In this document: positions 24,224 through 32,606 of the stretch, piece after piece
Position numbering within the stretch: the stretch's first letter is position 1
Layout: each line of letters begins with the position of its first letter
From: Amycolatopsis nalaikhensis
Lineage (GTDB): Bacteria; Actinomycetota; Actinomycetes; Mycobacteriales; Pseudonocardiaceae
Length of the DNA: 64,000 nucleotides
Reading direction: 5' to 3'
NCBI RefSeq assembly: GCF_030264295.1
Contig: NZ_CP127173.1
Span: forward strand, 3,727,501 to 3,791,500
Notes under the pieces: generated by a model
Databases searched by the model: none
What the model was told of the DNA's origin: nothing
The model's input: only the letters and a program-made list of their open reading frames with translations
Program-made: the position numbers and the translations under genes

Positions 24224-24903
24224 ATGAGGCCGCGTTGGTACTTTTTCGCCTGGTTCGCGGTGGTGGCCGCGGTCCACCTCCTCACCGAGGGCTGGACGGA
24301 CACCACGGCCATCGGCCTGCCGGTCGGGTTCGCGGCGACGCTGGTCCTGGTCTTCGTCCCGCGGCTGCCGCGGTGGGTGACCGGGGTGGAACGGCCGGAG
24401 CGCGTCCGGCCGAGCCGCGTCTCCACGGCGCGGCGGCGCCTGGCGGCCTGGACCGCGGCCCTCTGGCTCGTCGTCCTCCTCGCCGTCACGGCCGAGGTCG
24501 CGGCCATCGTGCTCGACGGCGGGTGGCTGCCGTGGCTCGTGCCGGTCCCGGCCCTGCTGGTCGTGCTGGGCTTCGCGGGGCGGCGGGGCGAGGTCGCCGT
24601 CCCGGCCCGGTGCCTGGCGAGCGGCACCTGGACGCCGGTCGCGGCCGCGGCGTTCGACGTGCGTCCCGGCGAGCCGGTCGACGGCTGGGCGGTGCTGCCG
24701 GGGGACGAGCGGATCACGTTCCACCTGCCCGCGGTGACGTCGCCGCCGAGCTGGCGGACCGGCGACGGCTCTGGCTGGCGGGCTGGCCTTCGGTGGACCT
24801 CGTCGTGGGTCTCCCGGACGGCGACAGCTACGTCGTCGGGCGCATCGGACGGCGCCGGCGTGGGGGTAAAAACACGGTTACCGCCGCTCCCGGTGAGCGG
24901 TAG
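24224..24903 (+). pseudogene. Hypothetical membrane protein with a one-base frameshift
   Basis: From ATG 24224 (or GTG 24215) the frame encodes two short N-terminal helices (WYFFAWFAVVAAVHLLTEGW, IGLPVGFAATLVLVFVPRLP). Then come a basic loop, two more helices (AAWTAALWLVVLLAVTAEVA, LPWLVPVPALLVVLGFAGRR), and a soluble domain (PGEPVDGWAVLPGDERITFH). Near 24738 one base seems missing. The uncorrected frame turns into Ser/Thr/Gly-rich sequence, whereas frame 1 reads well as ELADRRRLWLAGWPSVDLVV and GLPDGDSYVVGRIGRRRR, ending at TAG 24901. Corrected length is about 226 aa. Family not recognised. The next gene starts 10 bp later. Confidence 0.65.
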
Positions 24904-24912
24904 GTTGCCCCC

Positions 24913-25230
24913 GTGACGACTGTGCAGCAGAGCTTCCCGGCACCGCCCCAGGCGTTGTGGAACGCCCTCCCCGCCGGGGTCGCGGCGATCGGCGGGCAGG
25001 GCCCGTACTACGACCCGATGCGCGGTTTCGTGTCCTGCCGGACCGGGATGAGCTTCCTGAGCTGGGGCCAGGAGATCACCGCGACGGTCGCGCCCGCCGC
25101 CGGCGGCTCCACGCTCACCATCCTGACCAGCCTCAAGATGGGCATCTTCGACTGGGGCGAGGGCAAGCGCCTCGCCCACCGCTTCGCCGCCGCCGTCGCC
25201 CAGGCGGCCGGCACGCACGCACAGGCCTGA
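24913..25230 (+). CDS. Small conserved-type hypothetical protein
   Basis: 105 aa from GTG 24913. The pattern of a short helix, RTGMSFLSWGQEITATVAPA, then STLTILTSLKMGIFDWGEGK and a C-terminal helix resembles a widespread family of small proteins of about 100 aa. That family is marked by G-x-S-x-x-S-W-G-E and a later DWG motif. I know no established function for it; the fold looks like alternating strands closed by a helix. It sits 10 bp behind the frameshifted membrane protein, so the two are probably co-transcribed. A bidirectional hairpin terminator follows directly. Confidence 0.75.
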   Translation: MTTVQQSFPAPPQALWNALPAGVAAIGGQGPYYDPMRGFVSCRTGMSFLSWGQEITATVAPAAGGSTLTILTSLKMGIFDWGEGKRLAHRFAAAVAQAAGTHAQA

Positions 25231-25268
25231 GGGCCCCGCTCACCACCCTGGGGGTGTGAGCGGGGCCC
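25231..25268. terminator. Bidirectional hairpin terminator
   Basis: A perfect 13-bp stem GGGCCCCGCTCAC / GTGAGCGGGGCCC with a 12-nt loop lies exactly between the convergent genes ending at 25230 and 25275. Confidence 0.85.
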
Positions 25269-25274
25269 GCTGGA

Positions 25275-26615
25275 TCACCGCCAGCCTTCGACGCCGCCCG
25301 GCACCGGCGCGGCCGGGTCGTACGGCGTGCGGGTGAAGATGAACGTCGCGAGGTCGAGGTGGGTGGCGACGCCCTCGGCGTTGCGGCCCACTTCGAGCGT
25401 CTCGCCGGAGTAGTAGCCGTCGAGCCCGAGGTAGGTGTCCTTGCCGGTGGCGCGGAAGCGCGAGCTGCGCCCGGCGCCCTCGACCGGCGCCAGCAGGAGC
25501 AGCCCGTCGCCCTGGACGCGCAGGTGGTACGGCGTCGGGCCCCAGTGCCAGAGCCCGGTCAGCGCCAGCAGCTCCGGGTCGGTCGGCGACGGCTCCCACT
25601 CGGCGGGCAGCCGCGGCTCGAGCTCGTCGGTCGTCGTGATCAGGTCGAGGCAGAGCTGGGTGATGCCGACCCCGGACGTCGAGTTGGTGAGCACCAGCGC
25701 CCCGGTCTGCGCGGCCGGGTCGACCAGCGTGACGGCGAGGAAGCCGGGCATCGAGCCGGTGTGCCCGGCCAGCCGCCGCCCGCGGTAGCGCACGAGCATC
25801 AGGCCGAGGCCGAAGCCGGTCGACCAGACGTCGGTGTCGTCGACGGTCACCATCGTCCGCATCTGCTCGATGGTCTCCGGGGCGAGGACGCCGCCGCCGT
25901 GGCCGCCGAGGAACGCCGTCCAGCGGCCGAGGTCCGTCGCCGTGGACCAGAGCTGCCCGGCCGGGGCCATCGCGCCCGCGTCGGGGTGCGGCTCGGGCAG
26001 GAGGACGTCGGCGAACGGGTGCACCGCGAAGCCCTCCGCGTGCGCGCCGACCGGGTGCGGCGTCGTGCGGGTCATCCCGAGCGGGCCGAGGATCTCCTCG
26101 TCGAGCACCGACAGCCAGCCCTTGCCGCGGTGACGCGCGACGAGCTCGCCGAGCACGCCGTAGCCGACGTTCGAGTAGTGGAACTTCGCGCCCGGCCGGT
26201 GCTTGGTCGCGCCCTCGGCGAGGCTGCCGACGAGCGCGTCCCAGTCGGCGCCGGGGGTGCGTTCCCACCACAGGCCCGGCGACTCCGACGTCAGGCCGGA
26301 GGTGTGGGACAGCAGCTGGGCGACGGTGGCGGCGCCGAACGGCGTGCCCGGGACGTGCTTCTCCAGCGGGTCGTTGAGGTCGAGCAGGCCTTCGTCGCGC
26401 AGCCGCATGACGGCGGTGGCGACGAGGGTCTTGGTGATCGAGCCCAGCCGGTACTGCGTGTCGGTGCCGGGCCGCTCGCCGCCGACCCGCCCGCGGCCGC
26501 CGGACCAGACGATCTCCCCGTCGCGCACGACGGCGGCGACCAGCGAAGGAGCCCGGCAGGTGGCCTGCTCGTGGGCGATCCGGCGGAGCAGGGCGTGTTC
26601 GGTCGACTCAAGCAT
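25275..26615 (-). CDS. Serine hydrolase, class C beta-lactamase-like
   Basis: 446 aa from ATG 26615. The three active-site motifs of the beta-lactamase/DD-peptidase fold are present: Ser59-x-x-Lys62 (LGSITKTLVATAVM), Tyr147-Ser-Asn149 (FHYSNVGYGVLGEL) and His285-Thr-Gly (LAGHTGSMPG). A C-terminal beta-domain (LTGLWHWGPTPYHLRV) follows, as in many EstB-like esterases and D-aminopeptidases. No signal peptide is evident, so it is probably cytoplasmic and unlikely to be an antibiotic-resistance enzyme. Substrate unknown. It lies 23 bp downstream of the NarL-type regulator gene on the same strand and may belong to that operon. Confidence 0.9.
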   Translation of the reverse strand: MLESTEHALLRRIAHEQATCRAPSLVAAVVRDGEIVWSGGRGRVGGERPGTDTQYRLGSITKTLVATAVMRLRDEGLLDLNDPLEKHVPGTPFGAATVAQLLSHTSGLTSESPGLWWERTPGADWDALVGSLAEGATKHRPGAKFHYSNVGYGVLGELVARHRGKGWLSVLDEEILGPLGMTRTTPHPVGAHAEGFAVHPFADVLLPEPHPDAGAMAPAGQLWSTATDLGRWTAFLGGHGGGVLAPETIEQMRTMVTVDDTDVWSTGFGLGLMLVRYRGRRLAGHTGSMPGFLAVTLVDPAAQTGALVLTNSTSGVGITQLCLDLITTTDELEPRLPAEWEPSPTDPELLALTGLWHWGPTPYHLRVQGDGLLLLAPVEGAGRSSRFRATGKDTYLGLDGYYSGETLEVGRNAEGVATHLDLATFIFTRTPYDPAAPVPGGVEGWR

Positions 26616-26638
26616 GGACGCATTCTGCCGCGCGCGCG

Positions 26639-27259
26639 TCAGCCCAGCAGGTTCCGGGCCATCGCCGTGGTCACCGCGGCCGTGCGGTCCGAGACGCCGA
26701 GCTTGCCGAACACGCGCAGCAGGTGCGTCTTCACCGTGGCCTCGCTGATGTGCAGGGCCCGGCCGATGTCGGCGTTCGTGCCGCCCTTCGCGACCAACCG
26801 CAGCACCTCGACCTCGCGCGCCGACAGCGGCTGCGGCTCCGGGTTGCGCACGCGGTTGACGAGCTTCCCGGCGACCGAGGGCGCCAGCACCGTCTCGCCG
26901 CGGGCCGCCGCGCGGATCGCGTTCGCCAGCTCGGTGCGGGACGCGTCCTTCAGCAGGTAGCCGGACGCGCCCGCCTCGACCGCGCGCAGGATGTCGGCGT
27001 CGGTCTCGTACGTCGTGAGCACGACGATCCGCCGTGACGGCTGCGCGCGCAGGATCCGCTTGGTGGCGCCGACGCCGTCGAGGCCGGGCATCCGCAGGTC
27101 CATCAGCACGACGTCGGGTTCGGCGACGCGGTCGAGCGCGACGGCTTCGTCGCCGGAGCCCGCTTCGCCGACCACGGTGAGGTCGGGTTCGGCTTCGAGC
27201 ATGCCGCGGAGTCCCTCGCGGACGACGGGGTGGTCGTCGACGAGCATGATGCGGATCAA
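26639..27259 (-). CDS. NarL/LuxR-family response regulator
   Basis: 206 aa if TTG 27259 is used, which gives a 4-bp overlap (TTGA) with the kinase stop; ATG 27247 is the alternative. The receiver domain has MLVDDHPVVREGL, phospho-acceptor Asp54 (VVLMDLRMPGLDG) and YLLKDASR. The C-terminal GerE HTH reads PLSAREVEVLRLVAKGGTN, then HISEATVKTHLLRVFGKLG. It is the cognate regulator of the kinase upstream. In such operons the target is usually the ABC exporter encoded with it. Confidence 0.94.
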   Translation of the reverse strand: MIRIMLVDDHPVVREGLRGMLEAEPDLTVVGEAGSGDEAVALDRVAEPDVVLMDLRMPGLDGVGATKRILRAQPSRRIVVLTTYETDADILRAVEAGASGYLLKDASRTELANAIRAAARGETVLAPSVAGKLVNRVRNPEPQPLSAREVEVLRLVAKGGTNADIGRALHISEATVKTHLLRVFGKLGVSDRTAAVTTAMARNLLG

Positions 27260-28413
27260 GCGGGCACCTCCAGGGTGAGTTCGGTGCCGCTGGGGCCACT
27301 CCGGACGCTCAGTCTGCCACCGACCTGCTCGGCGCGGGACCGCATGCCGCGCAGGCCGAACCCGTCGGCGTGGTCCGGGTCGAAGCCCGCGCCGTCGTCG
27401 CGCACGGACAGCCGGACGGCGTCGTCCACAACGGACAGCCGCACCGACACCGTCGACGCGGCCGCGTGCCGCCGGATGTTGTTCAGCGCCTCCTGCGCGC
27501 CGCGCAGCAGCACCACCTCGCTCGCCATGCCCAGTGCGGGTAGCGGACCGTCCACTTCGTACTTCACCGCGAGCCCGGTTTCGTCGGCGAGCCGGTCGGC
27601 CTGGCGGCGGACGGCGTCGACGAGCGACCCGGCCGTCAGGTCCGCCGGGGCCAGCGCGGCGACCATCGCGCGGGCCTCGGTGAGGTTGTCGCGGGCGGTG
27701 CGGGCGGCCAGCCCGGCGTGCCGCCGCGCCGCCGCCGGGTCGGTGTCCACTTCGGACTCGATGGCCTGGGCGAGGGTGACGATGCTGGTGAAGCCCTGCG
27801 CGAGCGTGTCGTGGATTTCGCGCGCGAGCCGTTCGCGTTCGGCGGCGGTGCCCGCCTCGCGGGAGAGCCGGGCGACCTCGGCCTGGCTCTCCTCGAGTTG
27901 CGCGATCAGGTCGGCCCGGGCCCGGCTTTCGTCGATGACGTGCTTGATGAACTTCCCCGACAGCACCCCGAACACGACCAGGATCGCGGTCATCGGCAGC
28001 AGGATCTTCAGCGCCGGGCCACGCAAGCCGTCGTTGACCACCGACGACAGCGGGCTCAGCAGGATCGCCGCCGTCGTCAGCACCGCGGCCGGGCGGAACT
28101 CGAGCGTCGAGAACAGCAGCGGGCACACCATGAACAGGATGAAGCTGGACGTCGTGTTCGCGAACATCGCGACCGCGAGCAACGTCAGTACCAGGACGGC
28201 CAGTACCCAGCGCTGTCCCAGGTGCCCGTCGTCGCGGACGACCCCGCGGCCCCAGAGCAGGTAGGTCAGCGCGAGCGCGGTGAGCGCCCCGACCGCGACC
28301 GCCGTGCGCACCGGATCGCCTTCGTCCAGCACCACCAGGGCGGTCGTGGCCAGGTACGCCACCGCGAAGAGGACTTCCCAGAGCCAGTTGAACCGGTCCC
28401 AGGCGTCCCTCAC
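27256..28413 (-). CDS. NarL-type sensor histidine kinase (HisKA_3)
   Basis: 385 aa from GTG 28413, overlapping the permease stop by 4 bp (GTGA). Six hydrophobic segments cover residues 12-155 (for example LWEVLFAVAYLATTALVVL and MTAILVVFGVLSGKFIKHVI) without a large outside loop, so it may sense membrane or transporter state. A coiled linker leads to the HisKA_3 helix with His201 (RERLAREIHDTLAQGFTS). The ATPase domain has ALNNIRRHAAAS and DDGAGFDPDHADGFGLRGM. It forms a contiguous operon ATPase-permease-kinase-regulator, like DesK/DesR- and LiaSR-like export-control modules. Confidence 0.93.
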   Translation of the reverse strand: MRDAWDRFNWLWEVLFAVAYLATTALVVLDEGDPVRTAVAVGALTALALTYLLWGRGVVRDDGHLGQRWVLAVLVLTLLAVAMFANTTSSFILFMVCPLLFSTLEFRPAAVLTTAAILLSPLSSVVNDGLRGPALKILLPMTAILVVFGVLSGKFIKHVIDESRARADLIAQLEESQAEVARLSREAGTAAERERLAREIHDTLAQGFTSIVTLAQAIESEVDTDPAAARRHAGLAARTARDNLTEARAMVAALAPADLTAGSLVDAVRRQADRLADETGLAVKYEVDGPLPALGMASEVVLLRGAQEALNNIRRHAAASTVSVRLSVVDDAVRLSVRDDGAGFDPDHADGFGLRGMRSRAEQVGGRLSVRSGPSGTELTLEVPA

Positions 28414-29219
28414 TTCGCGTCGGTCCACCGGAACGTCAGCCGCGCCAGCACTGCGCCCACCACGCACCAGATCGCCAGCACCAGTGCCACCCGGGGAAGC
28501 TCCCATGACCCAGCCATCTCCATCCTCACCGCGCCGTCCGGCAGGAACACCGACCGGAAGCCCTGGCAGATCCACTTCAGCGGGAAGAACGACGCGATGT
28601 CCACCATAACTTTCGGCAGGTTCGTGATCGGCGAGACGAACACCCCGGAGATGAACTGCAGCACCAGGTACAGCATCTGGACGATGGCGACCGCGCCGTT
28701 GGTCGACTTCGCGAGCGAGCTGATCGCGATGCCGAGCAGCGTGCACGAGACGATGCCCAGCGCGAACACCCAGAGCAGCGTCAGCCACTTCGCCGGGTCG
28801 GTCGGCAGCTCCAAGCCGAACAGCAGCACGGCGACGGCGGCCATCAGCACGGTCTGGGCCAGGCTGGACACCGCGACCAGCACCATCTTGCCGACGAAGT
28901 AGGCCGACGACGGCATCGGCGTGCCGCGAAGCCGTTTCAGCGCCCCGGTTTCCCGGTCGGCGGAGACGCCGGTCGCGATGCTGTTGAACGACGTCGAGAC
29001 GATGCCGGAGCCGATCATCCCGGCCGCCAGCAGCTGCCCCGACGTGACGCCCTCGAGCGCGGTCGGGCCGTCCAGGATGGACCCGAGCAGGATCATCAGC
29101 ACGGCGGGCAGGGAGAAGGTGAAGACCACCTGTTCCTTGTGCCGGAAGAACTGCCGCAGCTCGGTGCCGCCGCGGGCCAAGCCGAGCGAGAGCGGGCCGG
29201 GCAACGTCAGGGTGGTCAT
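28410..29219 (-). CDS. ABC-2 type transporter permease
   Basis: 269 aa from ATG 29219. Six helices in the ABC2_membrane arrangement, including FTFSLPAVLMILLGSILDG, the conserved loop GVSADRETGALKRLRGTPMP after TM2, and VLQFISGVFVSPITNLPKVM with a helix after it. This is the membrane subunit of a daunorubicin-resistance-like exporter whose ATPase is encoded just upstream. Its ATG would overlap the corrected ATPase stop (ATGA), and its own stop overlaps the kinase start by 4 bp. Confidence 0.92.
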   Translation of the reverse strand: MTTLTLPGPLSLGLARGGTELRQFFRHKEQVVFTFSLPAVLMILLGSILDGPTALEGVTSGQLLAAGMIGSGIVSTSFNSIATGVSADRETGALKRLRGTPMPSSAYFVGKMVLVAVSSLAQTVLMAAVAVLLFGLELPTDPAKWLTLLWVFALGIVSCTLLGIAISSLAKSTNGAVAIVQMLYLVLQFISGVFVSPITNLPKVMVDIASFFPLKWICQGFRSVFLPDGAVRMEMAGSWELPRVALVLAIWCVVGAVLARLTFRWTDAK

Positions 29220-30056
29220 GCCTTGTCTCCGATCAGGTCCAGGTAGATGTCCTCCAGGCTCGGCCGGGTCACCGTCAGCCCGGCGAGCTCTCGACCCCCA
29301 GCCGAGAAGCTCGGTGACGAGCTTGGTCGGGTACGCCGTGCGCTCGACGTGCTCGCCGCGTTCGTCGAACCACCGCACGGTGGCCTCGGCGGCAGCCCGG
29401 CCGCCGAGGTTCTGCGGTGTGTCCTGCGCGACGATCTCGCCGCGCGCGATCACCGCGACGCGGTCGGCGAGCGCTTCAGCCTCGTCGAGGTAGTGGGTGG
29501 TCAGCAGGATCGTGGTGCCCTCGGCGGCGAGGTCGCTGATCAGCGTCCAGAACTGCCGCCGCGCCTCGGGGTCGAAGCCGGTGGTCGGCTCGTCGAGGAA
29601 GAGCAGCTCGGGCCGCCCGATGATACCGAGGGCGACGTCGACCCGGCGCCGCTGCCCGCCCGAGAGCGACTTGACCCGGGCCTTGGCCTTCGCGGTCAGC
29701 CCGACCTTCTCGATCACCTCGTCGGGGTCGCGCGGGTCCGGGTAGTACTTCGCGAAGTGCCGCACGGTCTCGGCGACGCTCAGCTCGGCGGCGTCGGTCG
29801 CCGTCTGCAGGACGATGCCGAGACGCGACCGCCAAACGCGCCCGGCTTTGCCCGGGTCCTCGCCGAGCACGCTGACCTCGCCCGCCGTCCGCTGCCGGTG
29901 GCCCTCGAGGATCTCGACGGTCGTGGTCTTGCCCGCGCCGTTCGGGCCGAGCAGGGAGAACACCTCACCCCGGGCGATGTCCAGGTCCAGCCCGGCCACC
30001 GCGAGGTGCCCGGGGTACTGCTTGCGCAAGCCGCGCACGCTGACTGCTGTGGTCAT
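29216..30056 (-). pseudogene. ABC transporter ATP-binding protein (DrrA-like) with a homopolymer frameshift
   Basis: From ATG 30056 the protein has Walker A GPNGAGKTT, signature LSGGQRRRVDVALG, Walker B LLFLDEPTTGFD and switch HYLDEAEALADR. Within its last 35 codons a run of five C (29295-29299; G5 on the coding strand) breaks the frame. With four G it reads LLGWGRELAGLTVTRPSLED and IYLDLIGDKA, the expected DrrA ending, and stops at 29216 with an ATGA overlap on the permease start (279 aa). As given, the frame instead runs straight into the permease, forming an artificial 548-aa fusion. Most likely a sequence error; the ATPase catalytic part is intact. Confidence 0.88.
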
Positions 30057-30112
30057 GGCTCAAGCCTGGCGGCTCGGGCCGCCGGATCCGACCAACGCCC
30101 AGTTGAATCCGG

Positions 30113-30134
30113 CTGTCCACCGTTCAGTGGACAG
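30113..30134. promoter_or_regulatory. Inverted repeat in the divergent promoter region
   Basis: CTGTCCAC-N6-GTGGACAG, a perfect 8+8 dyad, lies between the ABC ATPase start (30056) and ephD start (30272). It may be an operator for the NarL-type regulator or simply a copy of the recurrent GTCCAC/GTGGAC motif. Confidence 0.35.
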
Positions 30135-30248
30135 GGTCGTCCGGTTGTTTCCCGTGGAACCACGAAAACGCTGTCATACAAGGGAAAACGCGCCCGATGC
30201 ATGAACGGCCGCCCACGGTCAGCCGCCGCACGGGTGAACGCCACTGTT

Positions 30249-30276
30249 GACAAGTTGTCTAACATGACAGAATGTC
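30249..30276. promoter_or_regulatory. Two palindromic half-operators at the ephD start
   Basis: GACAA-G-TTGTC (30249-30259) and GACA-GAA-TGTC (30266-30276) are centred 17 bp apart; the second covers the ephD start codon. The placement fits autoregulation of the ephD-tetR operon by the TetR protein encoded at 31978. Confidence 0.5.
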
Positions 30277-31981
30277 TCACAAGTGGGTGACCGCCAGCGA
30301 CGGTGTCCGCCTCTCCGTCACCATCGACGGCCGGGAAGACGGACCCACGGTCGTGCTCGTGCACGGCTACCCGGACAACAGCTCGATGTGGGGCGGGGTA
30401 GCCGCCTCGCTGGGCGTGAAACACCGGGTCGTCACCTACGACGTGCGCGGGGCCGGACAGTCGGACAAGCCGTCGGGACGCGCGTCCTACCGGCTGGACC
30501 AGCTGGCCGACGACCTGCGCGCGGTCGTCGAGGCGGTGCAGCCGACCGGCAAGGTGCACCTGGTCGCGCACGACTGGGGTTCCATCCAGACCTGGCACGC
30601 CGTCACCGGCGACGGGCTGCGCGGGCGGATCGCGTCCTACACGTCGCTGTCGGGGCCGAGCCTCGACCACGCCGGCGCGTGGTTCCGCGCCCAGCTGACC
30701 CGGCCGACGCCGAAGCGGCTCAAGAACGCGCTGAGCCAGTTCCTGCACTCGTGGTACATCCTGGCGTTCCAGATCCCGCTGATCCCGGACCTGCTGTGGC
30801 GCACCGGCTTGCTGGGCAAGCAGATCCAGCGGATGGAACCGGACGCGGCCCCGCCGGAGAAGTCCGACGGCCTGCACGGTCTCGAGCTGTACCGCGCCAA
30901 CATGTTCACCCGGCTTTCGCGGCCCGCGCCGCGGCCCGCGGACGTCCCGGTGCAGGTGCTGGCGCCGACCGGCGACGCCTACGTCACCACGCCGCTGCAG
31001 ACCGAGGTCACGCGCTGGGTGCCCGACCTGCGGATCCGCCGGGTCGTCGGGACGCACTGGATCACCCGCGCCAAGCCGGAGGTGGTCGCCGCGGCCGCCG
31101 CCGAGCTGATCGAGTACGCGGAAACGGGCGTCGAGAGCCGCGGGCTGCGGCGGGCACGCGTCGGGGCCGGGCCGTTCGAGCACAAGCTGGTCGTCGTCAC
31201 CGGCGCGGGCAGCGGCATCGGCCGGGCGACCGCGCTCGCGTTCGCCGAGCGGGGCGCCGACGTCGTCATCACCGACGTCGACCAGGCGTCGGCCGCGGAA
31301 ACCTTGAAGCTGCTGGGAGACCACGGCCTCGCCGAGTACACAGTGGACTCCTCGGACGGCCTGGCCGTGCACCGCTTCGCCGAGCGGGTCCGCGTGGACC
31401 ACGGCGTCCCGGACATCGTGGTGAACAACGCGGGCATCGGGATGTCCGGGCCGTTCCTGGACACGTCCGTCGAGGACTGGGAACGCGTCATCGACGTCAA
31501 CCTCTGGGGTGTGATCCACGGCTGCCGCGCGTTCGCGCCGATGCTCGCCGAGCGCGCGGAAGGCGGCCACATAGTCAACCTCGCCTCGGCGGCGGCGTAC
31601 CTGCCGTCGAAGATTCTCACCGCCTACGCGACGACGAAGTCGGCTGTGCTGACGTTGAGCGTCGGCCTGCGCGCCGAACTGGCCGCGCACCACATCGGCG
31701 TCACGGCGGTGTGCCCGGGCATCGTGAAGACGAACATCACGAACACGACCACGTTCGTCGGAGTGTCCGAAGAGGAGCAACGGCGACGTCAGCAGTCGAG
31801 TTCGAAGCTTTACGCGCGAAGGGGTTTCGGGCCGGAAGGCGTCGCGAAGGACATCCTGCGCGCGGTCGAGAAGGACATCGCGATCGCACCGTCCACTCCG
31901 GAGGCGAAGGCCGCGTTGGTCCTTTCTCGACTGACGCCGGGGCTGCTGCGTGCGGCGGCGAAGCTGGACTTGACGCCGTGA
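30272..31981 (+). CDS. ephD: EphD-like epoxide hydrolase / short-chain dehydrogenase fusion
   Basis: 569 aa with two complete domains. Residues 1-285 are an alpha/beta hydrolase of the epoxide hydrolase type: oxyanion HGYPDNSSMW, nucleophile Asp in LVAHDWGSIQTW, catalytic His in VVGTHWITRAKPE. Residues 305-569 are a classical SDR: TGAGSGIGRAT, NNAGIGMSGPF, Ser in NLASAAAYLPSK and YATTK. The same fusion is M. tuberculosis EphD, reported to act on epoxy-mycolic acid precursors; the substrate here is unknown because mycolate production is not shown by this window. It overlaps the tetR start by 4 bp and carries two palindromes at its start. Confidence 0.92.
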   Translation: MSHKWVTASDGVRLSVTIDGREDGPTVVLVHGYPDNSSMWGGVAASLGVKHRVVTYDVRGAGQSDKPSGRASYRLDQLADDLRAVVEAVQPTGKVHLVAHDWGSIQTWHAVTGDGLRGRIASYTSLSGPSLDHAGAWFRAQLTRPTPKRLKNALSQFLHSWYILAFQIPLIPDLLWRTGLLGKQIQRMEPDAAPPEKSDGLHGLELYRANMFTRLSRPAPRPADVPVQVLAPTGDAYVTTPLQTEVTRWVPDLRIRRVVGTHWITRAKPEVVAAAAAELIEYAETGVESRGLRRARVGAGPFEHKLVVVTGAGSGIGRATALAFAERGADVVITDVDQASAAETLKLLGDHGLAEYTVDSSDGLAVHRFAERVRVDHGVPDIVVNNAGIGMSGPFLDTSVEDWERVIDVNLWGVIHGCRAFAPMLAERAEGGHIVNLASAAAYLPSKILTAYATTKSAVLTLSVGLRAELAAHHIGVTAVCPGIVKTNITNTTTFVGVSEEEQRRRQQSSSKLYARRGFGPEGVAKDILRAVEKDIAIAPSTPEAKAALVLSRLTPGLLRAAAKLDLTP

Positions 31982-32583
31982 GCCGACCGCGGCGGATGTC
32001 GCCGCAGGCCCGCCGCGACGACCTGATCCGCGCCGCGCTCGACCTCTTCGGCTCGCGGGCGCCGGAGCTGGTCACGGTGGACGACATCGTGGCGCGCGCC
32101 GAGGTGTCGCGGCCGTTGTTCTACCGGTACTTCTCCAGCCTGCGCGAGCTGCAGGTCGAGGCGCTGCGCACGGTCACCGTCGGGCTCATCGACGGGCTGG
32201 CGGGACTGGAGGAGGGCCCGCCGGAGGTGCGGCTGCGCGCGGCGGTCCGGGGCTTGATCGACGTCGCCGACCACTACCGCGCGGGCTACATCGCGTTGCT
32301 GCGCAGCGGTTCGGTGATCGCGACGTCCGAAACGGACGCGGCGATCGACGAGGTCCGCAACCGCGCGGTGGCCCTGATCTTGGACGCCCTCGGCGTCACA
32401 GACCCCTCGCCCTTGCTCTCACTCACGTTGCGCTGCTGGACGGCAGTCGTCGAAGGCGCCCTGCTGAGCTGGCTCCAGGAACGTTCGGTGCCCCGCGAAG
32501 ACCTGGACACCTGGCTGGTCGACCAGCTCACCGCGATGCTGGGCGCCACCGCGAAGCACGACAAGACCGGCACTTTCACGTGA
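31978..32583 (+). CDS. TetR-family regulator of the ephD operon
   Basis: 201 aa from GTG 31978 (GTGA overlap with the ephD stop). HTH domain: QARRDDLIRAALDLFGSRAP, then VDDIVARAEVSRPLFYRYFSS. The C-terminal part contains the all-helical ligand-binding domain (LRAAVRGLIDVADHYRAGYI). Co-translation with ephD and the palindromes at 30249-30276 suggest it represses its own operon and is relieved by a lipid-like ligand. The last codons lie inside the terminator hairpin. Confidence 0.92.
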   Translation: MSRPRRMSPQARRDDLIRAALDLFGSRAPELVTVDDIVARAEVSRPLFYRYFSSLRELQVEALRTVTVGLIDGLAGLEEGPPEVRLRAAVRGLIDVADHYRAGYIALLRSGSVIATSETDAAIDEVRNRAVALILDALGVTDPSPLLSLTLRCWTAVVEGALLSWLQERSVPREDLDTWLVDQLTAMLGATAKHDKTGTFT

Positions 32584-32594
32584 AAGTGCCGGTC
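32565..32594. terminator. Bidirectional hairpin terminator overlapping the tetR stop
   Basis: A perfect 30-bp palindrome whose arms are GACCGGCACTTTCAC / GTGAAAGTGCCGGTC, placed between the convergent tetR (stop 32583) and citrate synthase 2 (stop 32607). Confidence 0.88.
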
Positions 32595-32606
32595 CGGCCG
32601 TAAGCG

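Noticed and set aside
25275..26615. Antibiotic-resistance beta-lactamase
   Set aside because: It has the fold's motifs, but no signal peptide and no KTG-type third motif (it has HTG), so a general esterase or peptidase role is more likely.
25275..27299. A 674-aa fusion of response regulator and serine hydrolase
   Set aside because: The upstream part is an out-of-frame reading of the NarL-type regulator, which is intact in another frame; the hydrolase has its own ATG at 26615.
28410..30056. A single 548-aa ATPase-permease fusion protein
   Set aside because: Correcting one base in a C5 run restores two normal proteins with an ATGA junction; the linker in the fusion is low-complexity out-of-frame sequence.
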